Shown: positions 22,424-34,777, counted from the stretch's first letter. The stretch: DNA of 64,000 bases from Trichopria drosophilae (GCA_030407085.1 CM059584.1:135088001-135152000); one strand, 5' to 3'. Notes: a model not told the origin generated them from the letters alone. Numbers and translations: made by a program.

Positions 22424-22767
22424 TACTTTACCCATTGTTCTGTAAAGAATGAAAAAACAGCGTGTGTTATCACATCTAAAAGCGAAGTACTCTACTGAAG
22501 TAGACTACCTGAACAGTGTACAGTTTTTTTCGGCGAATCATATGCACTTAGCAAATACTTAGATCTGATTGAAAAAAGGCTCATAACAATAACTCCATGT
22601 AATTTTTACAGACACTGAATCTACCATCCAGCTCATCAAAAATAGACATAATAAGCAAAATCCAACAAAAATTAATCTCCCTCTCTGAAACAAACTTTTA
22701 AATAGCCGTTTGATGGATCACAGCTCATCAGGGAATAACAGAGAACGAAAAAGCAGACGAAGAGAGA
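22424..22767 (+). pseudogene. Degraded RNase H domain of the LINE
   Basis: The motif order follows LINE RNase H. YFTHCS (22424) stands where TDGS is expected, so the first catalytic Asp is replaced by His. GESYAL (22532) keeps the Glu of the second motif. VIFTDTES (22599) keeps the second Asp. WITAHQGITENEKADEER (22714-22767) corresponds to the WxPxHxGIxGNExAD signature. The domain crosses one in-frame stop near 22495 and at least two frame changes. The lost Asp together with the breaks makes it inactive. Confidence 0.8.
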
Positions 22768-25743
22768 AAAATGCAACTTACTTATGATTTTAGGCCCATG
22801 ATTTGATACCTACAATTCCAGAGAACAAAAAATATCTTTCGAGAAAAAAAAACACCACAATTTGAATTTGAACAATAACAATGCAAAATCACAAAGAATA
22901 AGAAGAGATACCAAACACTGAAAGAGATAGAAAACCACATAGATAAATAGACTAAGAGTAGGCCATACTAATTTTAGTTACTGTCATTTGATAACAAAAG
23001 ATCCTCAAAAATTATGAACCAGCTGTAACTACCAACTATCCTTACAACAGATTCTATTGGAATGCCAACAATACTGAATTGATTGATATGCAGTATCGTT
23101 ATCAACAGAACTTAGGACATGCTAAAGTCAGACAAAGGTTGCAGACGGAAAATAATATTTCTAAAAATGATATTCTTGTACTCATCAAGGAAATGTACTG
23201 GGACATAACTTAGAAGATGTATACTATTATCAATGAAATTATTTAGTCGTTTCTAACCTTCGCCGTTCTATAGCGAAAAAAAGTTATTTAGGTAACAAGA
23301 AGTTTTTGCAATTTAAAAAAACCAATTTGAATTTGATTAATTATTTCTTGAAATGGTTTGTGTCATCCAAAACTATTTTATCTTAAATCAATACTATTTT
23401 AGTCCAACGTTTCCAGATAACAAAAATTAAGAATCTTTTCTTCACTTCAGAATTAGTCATGTCTGATGAATAATGCATTTCAATTTGAATAACTTGTCTT
23501 GTTGCTTCAAAACTTTGTTTTGTCGAAATCCGTAATAAAAACACCGAATTATCATAATAAACACGTTAACGTTCGCTTTCAAATGAAATACAAAACAATT
23601 ATTCACTCCTAAATAGGTAAACCTAAGTTCTTTAAACTATTCCAACCTTTCTAATTAATCACTCTCTTTTACGACACTGTATTACTACTTGCCGATAACA
23701 GCGCGTCGATTTCAACCGGAAACTAATTTCAAAGTTTCTAGTAAAGTAAAGCGTGTCCCGTCGTACGTATCTATAATTATTATATATATCCATACCAAAA
23801 GAAAATGAAGTTTACGAGTGAAAAGTTTGCTCTTGATAAATGCGCAGATGCTCGCACTTATCCGTCACGAAAGTAAAGTTTATTTTCAAAGTAGCCGCTC
23901 GATAACGACTGTAAAAAGGTAAAAGTCAAAGATTTAATGGAAACGATCCGTTGGAAAACCGTTATTATACCGATTATTTTTATTATCCGATTGTTTACCG
24001 GTACTCGCCGTTCAAACGCGGACGTCCCGCAAGTGTATTGTTTAATATTCTATAAAATACGCATCGCTTTGTACTTTTCTTTCACCGGATCGGTTTATTT
24101 CCGCGAGATTTTATATGCAAAAGGTATAATCAATATCGACGTCCGAGCTTTACGACTCGACTTGCCCGATACGCTTCGGGGGATCATAATTGTTTCATAC
24201 CGACCATGCTTAATTACTGTTATTCACTTAACATCTCAATAGCACCGCTTCGCTGAGTTCGCGTTCATGGCCGGTGGTTTCATCGCAACAGCCAACTTTG
24301 AAGAAGATTCCACTTTGCCGTACAAGTCGTCAGATTTTATTTCCCTATTGTTCGACTGCATTACTCGCTTCAATCAACGACGGAAAATTTGTAAGTGATA
24401 GAAATCGCAGTAACGAGAAGCCACTTGTTCTTTTCACGTTGCAGCACCCTTCAGAATTCGATTTCATTTTCAAGGACTCAAATTACGGCGAATTAACAAC
24501 TAGGGTTAGACTGGTCTTGGGTTTCAATCAAAGCAAATCTCATAGAAAAGTAGATTCTTTTAAATAAATGAAGACAAGTTGTAGGGTGAACTACAGTCTG
24601 ACTTTGCAGGAACTGAACTACTTATGGAGAGTCAAATATTATAATTTATTCTACGAGAACTTGAAAAGTAATCGACGAAGAAAATTCTAAAGAAATAAAA
24701 ATATTCTTGATATTCAAATTCCGCTTATCGGTAGAGTTGCTCGTCGGTCTGTAAAATTAAACTTTACGTCCTAGGACTGAAAAGTACTATTTTCAAAAAT
24801 TTATTTTTCGAGTTTGTTCAAATATTGGCTTCTAAAATTCACATTTTCGACATTAGGCACTTCGAAAATATCTTTTTAGCATAAACAATTTCCTTCTTAT
24901 GAATTCGTCATCGAATTCTTGAAATTTGAAACTGGGAGACGATATAGAGGCAGTAAATGTACAAAAACTTAAGTACATCAATCATCATCAAGTCATCATC
25001 TTTTTTTTTCAAAGTGGTCCATTATCATTTCTCGTATCAACAGCCGGACCCATTAACATCCGACATCATCCATCATCACTCATAGATGATCCATATTCTC
25101 CATTCAATAATACAAACAATCTTGGGATTCTCCGAAGGGTATCTGATGTTTAAAAGAAATCGACGTCACGTTCATAATGCGAGTCGGAAAGAAACTTGGT
25201 GTGTGATGAAATGCGGTAAGCCAAGTACAGACTCATGCGACGTTTTGGTAACTGAGAGAATCTGCAGGATTTACCGACGAAAGAGAGGTTGATTTATGCC
25301 GAGATTCTCACTAACAAGTGGATCAAAGAGGAACCATTTTTTACTTTTATGACCGCTATGAATGTTGGAGAGGCTGGAACAGACAGGTATGATAATTGAG
25401 GCAGAAAGAGAGAATGGACGTGGGATGCGAAAATAATTCTGTATGACTCTTCTATGTCCGAACATTGAATATGCACATGAAAAATGAATGATGTATTAAT
25501 CATAAAAAATATAAGAATAAGTGTGTATTTTGTTTACTGAACTGGTTTACTGCGTCATCAGAAAAATAATATTTTCATATGCGAATGGAGTTTCATTACC
25601 TGGGTAGAATTCTTTCATCCATTGTGATGAACACTACTTTTTTATTTAATAGTTCTCTATTCGATTTTGTTTTAATATAAACTGATTAGTTATAACTCGG
25701 GACCATACGAATCGTTTTTTATTCGTTTAGAATCTTGTTGCAG

Positions 25744-25861
25744 ATTTTCTGCACGGGTGACTGCAAAAGGACGTACTAAATCTGAACCGGGTATCTCGGG
25801 AGTATATCAGAGTCACTATGGCAGCGGGGTGCCTGGTCCGTCTGGGTACTTCTACTCCTGA
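25744..25861 (+). CDS. Candidate 3'-terminal coding exon (hypothetical)
   Basis: After a pyrimidine-biased acceptor (TCTTGTTGCAG, ending 25743) one frame runs open to TGA at 25859-25861. It takes one partial base and then 38 codons, ending GVYQSHYGSGVPGPSGYFYS. Gly/Pro/Tyr-rich tails of this kind are seen at the C-termini of many regulatory proteins, and the segment is GC-richer than its surroundings. A second acceptor-like tract ending CTCTACCAG (25930) opens another 32-codon frame to 26029, which includes RKNKR, so alternative terminal exons are conceivable. I do not recognise either sequence. A chance open frame is quite possible. Confidence 0.25.
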
Positions 25862-26752
25862 TCATATAGTCAGGACCCTATGCTGCTAGCTCCAACGTCT
25901 TTTCCTCGGCCTCTCTCTTTACTCTACCAGGATGATGGGCCTTTAAATGTCTCCCTTTGCCGTAAAAATAAGAGGTGCACTTCAGAAAAAGGAAATATTC
26001 GCATTCCTTTTGACGCAGACGGAAAATGAAATGTCTCTTCGGGTATGTACAAATTTAACGGCCACTCTTTCTTACAAATGAAAAGGAGTATTTTTATGAA
26101 TTTTAATGGTACTTGTAAAGTAAATATAAATAGAATACTCACTTGAAATGTAATTGTTTAAAAATTAAGGTGGAAAACTTTTTGAGCATGCTGTCATCAA
26201 TCCAGACGTACGTTTCTCTTATTATCACTGTCAGCATCGTGCACTTTGTCACATTTTCCAAATAATGGATATCACGTCAACTCATGACACTAGCATTCAC
26301 AACATACGTCACGAAGAATTGATAATATGCATCTGTCCTTTTCCCAATAATTAAGACTTAATATAAGCGTCAGAGCACGGAAATAGAAGCGAATAATAAT
26401 CATGAAATCTGGAGCAAAAGGTAGGTCACTGAACGACCTGACGTGACGTAAATAGTTTAATAAAGCCGACGAACAAAAGGTGACGGAAGCTGGAGGAAAA
26501 AAGTGTTCCAAAGGCAAAAAAAAAACATTTTTCGTCTGTTAATATACGGATAATCCGATAAGCCCGATGACATTTAAATTTGCAGAGAAACGACCTAGAG
26601 GGTAAGAGAGACCTGAGCTATTTTGAGGATCGTTCCGCGAGCAATATTTATTGAAGGATCGATTCGCGAGATGGAAAAAAAGGAGGTCACGCTCTCGCAG
26701 GGCTCAAAGAGAGCAGGCACTGCTATTTAAAAATAAGCATATACGGATGCGC

Positions 26753-27058
26753 TTAAAAAATTACCTGGAGCACGTATCTATGCTGGAGAAGGTCGCTTAA
26801 GTAGCCGCCGCGCTTAGTAAGTACAAATGGGAGTAAGTTTGCCGGTTCTAACGTCGATAAAGCGCGATTAACCGTCGCGTACTGGACCGGTTTTGCGCAC
26901 TGCACAAATTCATTAATTATTTCAACGAGAAAAGCACAAGGTTGTCTGAAATGAGGCGGCCGGCGCCGGCGCTCACCTTTGCTTTTACGCTGCAACAGTT
27001 TAAAGCGAGGATGTCGCCGTGTTTCTTTCGCCCTATGTCGAGAGAAAAGTTGCTCCAT
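26753..27058 (-). CDS. Hypothetical open frame in a CpG island, possible exon
   Basis: On the minus strand a frame of 101 codons begins with ATG at 27058 and is strongly basic in its first third (RHRAKETRRHPRFK, RKSKGERRRR). Two donor-like sites lie in it: AAAG|GTGAGC near 26976, after 27 codons, and CTCCAG|GTAATT near 26764, just before the frame ends. Either could close a first exon. The island is CG-rich (GGCGGCCGGCGCCGGCG at about 26955), which itself lowers stop frequency. No family is recognised; promoter or enhancer DNA is the main alternative. Confidence 0.2.
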   Translation of the reverse strand: MEQLFSRHRAKETRRHPRFKLLQRKSKGERRRRPPHFRQPCAFLVEIINEFVQCAKPVQYATVNRALSTLEPANLLPFVLTKRGGYLSDLLQHRYVLQVIF

Positions 27059-29100
27059 GTTTTTCCATCTTTTTATAAGACATTTTTCCGAAGAGGGTAA
27101 ATTTATTCGAACCAGACGCTACAAAATAATATACATAAGATATTATTTGCAATATTAAGAATTCATTGTTTAAAAATAGATTGATATTAAGAATATAGTA
27201 TAGTTAGTGACGTTTATTTAACCGTGTAAGTTTGTCTAACATCCAATAAACAAACTCTGCACTACGAAGGTTTTAGTCGTTATAATACATTATTTTAAAG
27301 TCTACAAGACAGCGTTTTACAGGACAAAGAAGAGTAACTTTTATTCGTGATCAGTAATTGTTGTCCCCGTCAGTTTTCCCTCAGCTTCTGACTTTTAAAA
27401 CCAATTGTTTAAGCATTTAATTTATTTCCCGCGGTGTTTTATGATAGGTACAAGAAGGGAAAAGCTTGATAAAGAATATTTTTCGTCTTCTTCACGAAAC
27501 GCAGCCATTGGCCATAGGAGTCCATTCGAGCTAAATACCATTCCAGTTTCGATCCAATTGAAGATACGATTGTTCGGATGCCTATTCTTGATCCTGGCAA
27601 ACGGATTCAAACTGAGCGCATCCACTCTTCCGGTCACCTAGTAATCGAATGCATGTTATATCAATCGGGTATTCAATTGGGTGATCTGAGTAGATGAAGC
27701 GACCAAAGGATTACTGCTTTCTGCATCAGGCATGTGATTTCATGAACACCTGGTTTTGACTTTGACATCTTTAGTGAAAGCTGAAACTCATTTCCTTTAA
27801 GCCACCATCGTTAATACCACTGTGCTATAACTGAAATTGATGTTTTCAAGGGTGTGATGCTCGACATTTATTTCTGATCTTGCTCTTTGATGATGGAATT
27901 TTATTTCACTGAACAATAAAATAGAATTCCTTTTCACTGTAGATAAAAAAGACATTCGTGAACATGATAACCCGCCAGAAGTTCAAACACAAGTTACCTT
28001 TTATTTTTCATAACAAATATTGTATGATAAAATTTTTCCCGGTAATTTGAAAGGCCAAACGTGTTGAAGTATCTGCATGTAATTTTGTTGCAATCGAAGT
28101 TCTGCTACGTGGGCATCTTGTTCAGAGTTTTGTGGGACATCAAAGTATCGACACGTTTCACCTGTATGCAATCTTTTCTTATATGAGCTAGATGTTACTA
28201 GTATCGTTTATCGACTTCCTTTATCAAAATAATAACTTCTCATGTGATCTATTTTCTTCAAGCTTTCTTGTTTTTCATTTAATATAAAGTTGATGAGTGA
28301 TCTTATGTTTGTGCAATACTTTAAAAAAGTAAGTAAAAGACTAATTTACACATTAATATATCAGCGAGTACCATAAGATGAATTAAATGAAGTCAATACT
28401 TATTAAGTATGATAAAGTACCCCTAATAGCAATAAAAATTCTTATAGATGTTCAAACCATGTTTCCAAGAATTCCATTACGATTTTTTCAGTTTATTTCA
28501 TCATAATTAAAACACGTTTTAAAGTTTTAGCAAGGGGATGTATTTACTCTCGACATAACGGAGGTCGGCTGGAATTTTTACAAAAGTGATATGTCTACTT
28601 AAAATAGAGTAGGGGAGAGTAACCTTACTCCAAGTTCAGCGCGCAGGACGACCTCGTTTCTCTTTAACCCCTTAAGGAATACATTTTCTTCCAGCATTTT
28701 ATTTAAACTTACATGCACTAATGGGGATATGGTTTTCGTTAGAAATAATATATCCCACACTTAATAATTTACAGTTGTTATGGCATATTGTTGACAACTA
28801 ACAAGCACTGACTGGGTTATTTAAAAGATTTCATGACTTTCGCATTAACAATGTGTATTTAACAATATTGTCATATATATAGACTAATAAAACTGAAGAA
28901 AATTATTAAACAAATATGTTGTTTTAAAAATGTGTACAAGGAAAATGTACATAATTTTATTCTACGTAAATCGCATAATGTATAAATGTTGGCCAAGAAA
29001 ATTGCATCAAAATGATCGCTAATAACTAACCCGACTGCATGCGACTTTAAATAAACAAATACAAAAAAAAACTTGTACTAAAATTGTAAACAAATGTATT

Positions 29101-29725
29101 ATCTTGTTTTTGAGATTTTGAAGGTCAAAAGGTCAAAAATCCGATTTCAGGCATTTGGAGCATCTCTTCACAGCCTAAAAAAATGCCGTTGCCAAACATC
29201 AATAAAAGACAATCCTGATAAAATTTTTCCCACACAATCCAAATATTTACGCCAAAATATTTAATTACCTCATTTTTTACCAAATTGAAGGTCAAGTTGT
29301 AAAAAATCGTGTTTTTGAAAGTTTCTTACATCTATACTATAGAATGCGACGCAGAAAAATCAAGATATGCAAAATGATGAATCCACTTCGAGAAAAACAG
29401 AAAAAAGGAACAAATTTTTACGATTGATTTTCATCTTCAATTTGGGTAAAAAGTAAGGCCAATGTAATATTTTGGCATACGTATTTAGATTCTGAGTGAA
29501 AAATCTTATTAGAATTGGCTATTGCTGGTGGAATAACAGCATTTTTTTAGGGTTGTGAATAGATGTTCAAATTTTCGTTCGAATTTTTTCCCATTTTGAC
29601 TTCAATATTTCAGAAACTAGAGCCAATTGGTTATTTTAGTGTTCATATTTGGATTCTGAAGCGAAAATCCTATTCGTGTCGACCCTTATAGTGCAAAAAA
29701 ATGTAGTTGGGTTGTGTTATTAGTA
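29101..29725. repeat. Fold-back repeat with ~150-bp sub-units
   Basis: The left arm (about 29150-29330) contains CACAGCCTAAAAAAATGC, ATCCAAATATTTACGCCAAA and TTTTTTACCAAATTGAAG. The right arm (about 29395-29580) holds the same series inverted: TTCAATTTGGGTAAAAAG, TATTTTGGCATACG and GCATTTTTTTAGGGTTGTG. A third, direct copy of part of the right arm follows at about 29600-29720 (ATTTGGATTCTGAAGCGAAA, then AAAAAAATGTAGTTGGGTTG). One arm therefore has more sub-units than the other. No coding frame or target duplication was found. Confidence 0.65.
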
Positions 29726-29741
29726 CTAATCCGTTGTATTA

Positions 29742-30042
29742 CAGTAGTCCCCTCCAATATTTGCATTCCCAATCTTTGCTACGCCCTAATATTTGCCACT
29801 AGGTCCGTCCCAATTTGCCTTACCTCTCGATTGCTGTTCTCCACCACTTCTCACCGAGCGGTAATTCTGTGGCAACATTACGCACACGCGATGTAGGAAC
29901 TGATTTTTTCTGGTCAACGCACGCCCATTCTGTAACTGTCGTCGGAGTGGGGAAACTGTCTTCCTCTCCCTAGGCAAATATTGGGAGGGCTAGAAAAGGA
30001 CAGACAATACGGACGACGCAAATATTGGGAGGGGGTACTACA
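29742..30042. mobile_element. ~300-bp pogo-like non-autonomous element
   Basis: CAGTAGTCCCCTCCAATATT at the left pairs with AATATTGGGAGGGGGTACTA at the right, with TA on both sides (29740-29741 and 30043-30044). The CAGTAG start matches the elements at 2103, 20146 and 20418. An extra internal copy of the terminal motif, GGCAAATATTGGGAGGGC, lies near 29972, so the right end is partly duplicated. Open frames at 29714-29977 lie within it and are not genes. Confidence 0.7.
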
Positions 30043-30044
30043 TA

Positions 30045-32480
30045 TGGTTTATGTCTTAATTTTAATTTTGTTGTTATTTTGTCCAATAGAAATGTGTTAT
30101 ATATGCGTAATAAAGGGATAGATTTGTATTAGTCAGACAACAAAAAATATACGATAACATTTCTATAATAAATGTAAAAATATTGTTTAACATAACTACC
30201 TAATAAATGTACCAAAAACTCTTATATTTTTATTTAAAAATTGCATATTTTAATTGTTTCTTGTATAATAAAAATATTGTACAATAATTGTCCGATAAAT
30301 GCTTTAATTTCTACGGGTCATTGACTTCTGTTTTGTTTTTTTAACCGTATTTTACTCTAAGAAGTACATATTCATTTTTAATAACATTCGGAACGGTTAA
30401 TTTAACGTTAGACACTATTAAAGATTTCTAAATAGGAATTTTAAATCTATATCTTAAAAAGCTACTTCTACAGTTTTAAGACGTTTTAACGCCACATAAT
30501 TTCTTAATAATCACTAGCAATGATTTAAAAAAAATGGAATTTCGTTTACTATAATTACTTCTAGATTAATATTATTTACTGGGCTCAAACAAGTTCAAAA
30601 TATGTTATAAACAGATTTTGTTATGTTACTTAATAAACATATTTAAAGATAGCAGTTGTGATGAATGTAAACTACGATTCTAGAAAAGAAAAGTTGATTT
30701 TGTTATAAATAGATTTTAAAATGAACATATATTTCAGTTAAAAAGATGTTAACAAAACGATCATTCTCGCAAGAAAATGTATTTCCATAGTAATTTTCGA
30801 ACCATTGAACAAATTATATGATAGTTCGTAACCCATTCAAGATTTTCGGCCCTACTCGGAAAACTTTATTATGATAATATCAACATTTTCCATTAAATAA
30901 TAATTTCAAATAATATTATAAATAAATCGATTGTTCGCTAATAAATCTTTAAATAGACTTTATTAAAACTATTTTTTTAAGTATGTAGGTCGATTCCCGT
31001 CATTTATTACCATTTTTGTGAAATTGCGTATCTCGGTTCGTCCTATTTTTTCCGGAATTTCCATGCCAACTCATTGTCTACTTCATTCTTTTTTTTTTAT
31101 TTCTGCAGTCAAGGGATGAAAGTAAATAAGGGAGAAACGTGGGTGTAAGCGACGGCAGCGCTATACGCACAGTCGGGTGCTCTCTGGACCACACTATTGA
31201 TCCGACCAGAGAGAGAGAAAGGTAGGTTAGAGTCTGATGGCGATAAGAAATGAAAGAAAACGATAAATAAAGATGGACTAAAAGATGTTATGGAAATGAG
31301 TATTGGAATATAGAGGAAAACTAATTAAAAAGGGATATACAGTATGATTTTTTATTTGGAACGACAATTCAGGAATTCAGCAATACGGAAGTAATCACGA
31401 ATTTGCAATATACCTCACTAAAAATAATAAAAAATTTAATTAATTTCCACATTAATATGGAAGTAATGTTGCAATAACTATCATCGCTCCAGCAGAACAG
31501 AACCTGTAAGAAGTAATAACAGTCTTAATACGTGTATTTTGGGTGTAAAACAAACCCCCTGGAGGGGACAAAATTACAGGGAGCAAAAAAGTGCCGAAGA
31601 GGCAAAATTACAAAAGCACAAAAATAAAAAAGAAGGTAAAACGAGAAATACTGCAAACCCGGATAAAGCAAAATCCGTCTTCTAAAGGAAGAAAGAAGAC
31701 AACGGAAGATATACCCTGTTTGCTTGGTCGTTACGCCGCGCCGGGTATACAGTCGGAGGCAGGAACGGGGTTGGGTATTATTAACCCGGGTATTCGCTAC
31801 GATATAGAAATTCAATGCGGGCGTTGTCGCCCCTAGGAGAATAACTTAGGAGCACTTGTTTCTAGAGAATGCGAGCAGATAACAAATCGCCCAGACGACG
31901 AGGCGGCACTAACGGTGCCTGGAACCTCTTTTCTCGAAACGAACATACGAGATCCGTCAATCGGCTGATTCAATTACGTCCGTTGATTACTTCCTTGCGA
32001 ACGATAATCAGATTCGTGATCGAATTTATGGCGGTGTACCAATTCGATATTGGTTGACCCGAAGAAATTTAGGTGCTGGAGAAATGAAATTTCTATACAT
32101 ACGAAGCGGGTATGCAGAGTACGTTTTGATTGATGAATACTTTCATTTTTACATTTTGTATAATATACTCATCTGTTACACTTCAATGAATAATATCAAC
32201 ATTATCAGTTTGAGGGATTTTGGACGGCATGGGGAGGAGCTAATTTATGGATTTGAATAAGTAAAATGTTTCATCATCATAGTCCAAAATATCCTAATTA
32301 ACAGTACACATTAACCGACACGCATTTCGCGGAAAAAGTAGTGAGACAAGTCGAAGAAGCATAAACTTCTATGTTTCAAATATTTTAACTGACACACAAA
32401 AAAAACCAAATCAGAGGTAACTGTGTGAGAATCCTTAAAAACAACGCTACAGATAAAACTACTTACAATAATAATACCAT
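30045..32480. other. AT-rich stretch plus a GC-richer island at 31680-32060
   Basis: 30045-31080 is strongly AT-rich with nothing recognised. From about 31140 the sequence becomes more complex, and 31680-32060 is CG-rich, with an 81-codon frame at 31591-31836 and palindromic steps such as TTAACCCGGGTA. I recognise no protein, and the basic lysine-rich start of that frame comes from A-rich DNA. Regulatory DNA is the likeliest reading. Confidence 0.3.
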
Positions 32481-32504
32481 ACTTAATAGTTATTTTTGTA
32501 CCAA

Positions 32505-32966
32505 GGGCGTAAAATGGAGTTTTACGTCTCGACAATAGAACCCGAGAGATGGCTCGAGGTTCATGAGGGAGAAAATTCTACGCCTGAGATTCGAATATTA
32601 TTTTTTGATGCAGTAGGTGGAAAATGTTTTACGCCTCGATTTGCGGGCCTAAAATGCCAATTTCACGCCTCCGCGGGCTAAAATTTATTTTCTGCTCCAG
32701 GAGGCGTGAAATAGGCTTTTAGGGCCGCAAAAGAGGGCGTAAAATGAGCATTTTACGCCTACTACATCCAAATGATATTTTACAGACTCTTCATAACTTT
32801 CTTGAAAATGAAAAAGACATAATTATTTCACGCTCCGAGAGGCGTGAAATAGGCGTTTTACGCCCGCAAACGAGGGCGTAAAATGACCATTTTACGCCTA
32901 CTGCATCGAAAACATATTTTACAGACTCTTAATAACTTTCTTGAAAATGAAAAAGATATCATAATT
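32505..32966. repeat. Fold-back with tandem GGCGTAAAATG units
   Basis: Two direct units (about 32690-32815 and 32828-32960) share GAGGCGTGAAATAGGC, GAGGGCGTAAAATGA.CATT, TTTTACGCCTACT.CAT and TTTTACAGACTCTT, then AACTTTCTTGAAAATGAAAA. A third, inverted unit lies to the left (about 32505-32690: TTTTACGCCTCGATTTGCGG, then ATTTCACGCCTCC). Each direct unit itself contains the hairpin GGGCGTAAAATG/CATTTTACGCC. No terminal duplication is evident. Confidence 0.7.
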
Positions 32967-33115
32967 ACACTCTTAATACATTTTCTTGTCGCAAGTGGAA
33001 ATCCTCTTGCTATATGATTAAACGGAGTATTCCACTTGCGGTAAGCGGATTTCTACTTACCATAAGTGTATTTCGCTTGCGACAAGGGGACTCATGAGGT
33101 TTATTTTAAGAGTGT
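32967..33115. mobile_element. 149-bp hairpin element with CTTGTCGCAAG arms
   Basis: The outer ends ACACTCTTAA (32967) and TTAAGAGTGT (ending 33115) are inverted. Just inside, CTTGTCGCAAGTGGAAAT is mirrored by the TTCGCTTGCGACAAG stretch. The loop contains a further CCACTTGCGGTAAG variant, so three TTGCG motifs occur. It abuts the fold-back to its left. Superfamily unknown. Confidence 0.55.
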
Positions 33116-33679
33116 GCACGTCGAGATAAAGAAAACACAACCGTAATATTATCCCAAACAGAATATTTACAAAAATTAATCCTTTACTTGGCTCTATCAC
33201 TCAAAAACAAAGTTTAAATACACCGAAACTATATCCAAAGAAGTAAACGCATTGATTTCAAAATTTGGTAAAAATATAACTCATTAACACATACTCATAT
33301 ATAGCGAATTATTTCACGTGCTTATGGATTAACAAACATTTACAAAAGTAATGCACTGTTGAGATTAATCGTAACTATCATAAACTTATACCATTAACGC
33401 CTGAATAACACAAAATTGAACCGTGATTTTGGAGTCTCAGATTTTAATCAAATCCCTGTTAGTTTTTTACGCCACTATATTTTCTTTATATCTTTAGGTG
33501 TGTTCTACACGATGTAATCATTAAAAAAAGCTTTTTTTGGCAAATTTGCGTAAAGGCCGCGATTTTTACACGATTTTTTTTAAAGAAAACTCACTTAGCT
33601 GCCAAGCGAACATCAGCTTTGCTGTGCCATTTTTGTCTTCAACAAAAATTTTTATTGATTTATCCTATAATTTTAGTGT

Positions 33680-34225
33680 TATGGTTTTGAAAGTCGCTGA
33701 ACCCGAATCTGAAATCGGATTTTTAGAAATCAAAATGGCGAATCCAATATGGCTGACGCAAGTTCGAAAAATGGTTCGATTTTTATGAAAGTGTGTAACT
33801 TAGCGGTTTTGAGGTCGTTGAATTTGAATCTGAAATCGGATTCCTAAAATTCAAAATGGTGTATCCAATATGGTGGAGTACATTCGAAAAATTGGATCTT
33901 CTTACGAAACGATTCATAAGACTGTCAAGTGGTATAACAGATTATACTTTGAAATTGCGATGAATTCTTTGGTCAATTTTATTCGTTCGAGTGTATCCGA
34001 GCTTCAGAAACTTAGAGTGAGGGCTCAAATTCTACATTCGCCAGCACGAACATCGATTTTTCGAATTTACGTCCACGATATTGGATCAACCATTTGGAAT
34101 TTTAGGAATCCTATTTCAGATTCCAATTCAACGACTTCAATTACCCCAGGGTACTCACTTTCGTCAAAATCGAATCAGTTTTAGAATATGCGTCCGCAAT
34201 ATTGGATCCGCCATTTTGAATCCCG
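33680..34225. repeat. Four ATGGCGG-family units, two plus and two minus
   Basis: The plus units at about 33685-33795 and 33805-33905 share GAATCTGAAATCGGATT and CAAAATGG(C/T)G.ATCCAATATGG at a spacing of about 121 bp. The minus units at about 34035-34110 and 34140-34220 share ATATTGGATC..CCATTT at about 120 bp. The whole can fold into a two-unit hairpin. Open frames at 33537-33788, 33870-34184 and 34081-34266 only trace the units. Confidence 0.7.
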
Positions 34226-34777
34226 ACCATATTAAGACCTATACTAAAAATTTAATATTTCACTAATTTTTTGTTGTTTTATTGCAAGACCGTTACCATT
34301 CGATAGTAGAACTTTTAGTTTAATACTTATGGTAACATTTTATGTAATTGTTCATACAGTTACCGCGTTCAAACATAGATGGCAGCAATTCTGTCATAAA
34401 AACATAAAATAAACAAACAAATCTAAAATACAGTGCAATAGGCTCTGTTGTGTTAAATACATAGTTCCATTGCGTAAATTACGTAAACATTCCTGAAATA
34501 AGCTCTTTATTGATGCTTTTACACATTTTTATGAAAATAGTGTCAAAATTTTGCGATTTGTGACAATTATGTAATTTTCAGAATGAGTAATGCCGTGATT
34601 TTCCCCTACTATAATTGACGGAATTGCCGATATGTTGAAAGCTCAAAACATTCTCAAGCTAAAAACTATCTAATAATGAATGTTATGGACAATGTTTTAT
34701 CGACTCCAGTACACTGACAAAATTTCGAGGGAGCTACTCTTCCAAAGTCGGGATTAAACACGATAAAAACATAATTG

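Larger units (their letters stand above)
21857..23190 (+). mobile_element. Dead, truncated LINE: C-terminal part of ORF2
   Basis: Three blocks typical of the end of ORF2 in RNase H-bearing insect LINEs appear in order on the plus strand, in broken frames. First, 21857-22021 reads KTSPITSMLAETG then LEERRKLLCLKF, the conserved segment after reverse transcriptase. Second, 22424-22767 is an RNase H domain. Third, 22949-23077 reads RLRVGHTNFSYCHL, then a Cys-Cys pair and LLECQQY, matching the terminal RLR.GHT...C..C...H...EC motif. A further FLK-like stretch follows near 23140. Stops and frameshifts separate the blocks and no reverse transcriptase is visible upstream, so the copy is 5'-truncated and dead. 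The clade is probably I/R1-like, but I cannot fix it from this fragment. A hAT-like MITE interrupts it at 22147-22341. Confidence 0.8.
23191..29100. other. Long repeat-poor region with several moderately GC-rich islands
   Basis: This is the longest stretch without an inverted-repeat element. Higher-complexity islands lie at about 23690-24600, 25740-26030 and 26560-27060. Frames of 101 and 97 codons (23937-24242 and 24274-24567, plus) and 101 codons (26753-27058, minus) are open there, but I recognise none of them. The rest (27060-29100) is AT-rich with nothing found. Repeat depletion together with islands suggests regulatory or exonic constraint. Confidence 0.3.

Noticed and set aside
27059..27085. 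TATAAAA on minus near 27070 as the promoter of the 26753-27058 frame
   Set aside because: A start 25-30 bp downstream would fall inside the frame, after its ATG.
28660..28700. TTAACCCCTTAAGGAAT as the left end of a TTAA element
   Set aside because: No inverted partner found downstream; the nearby fold-back at 29.1 kb does not share it.
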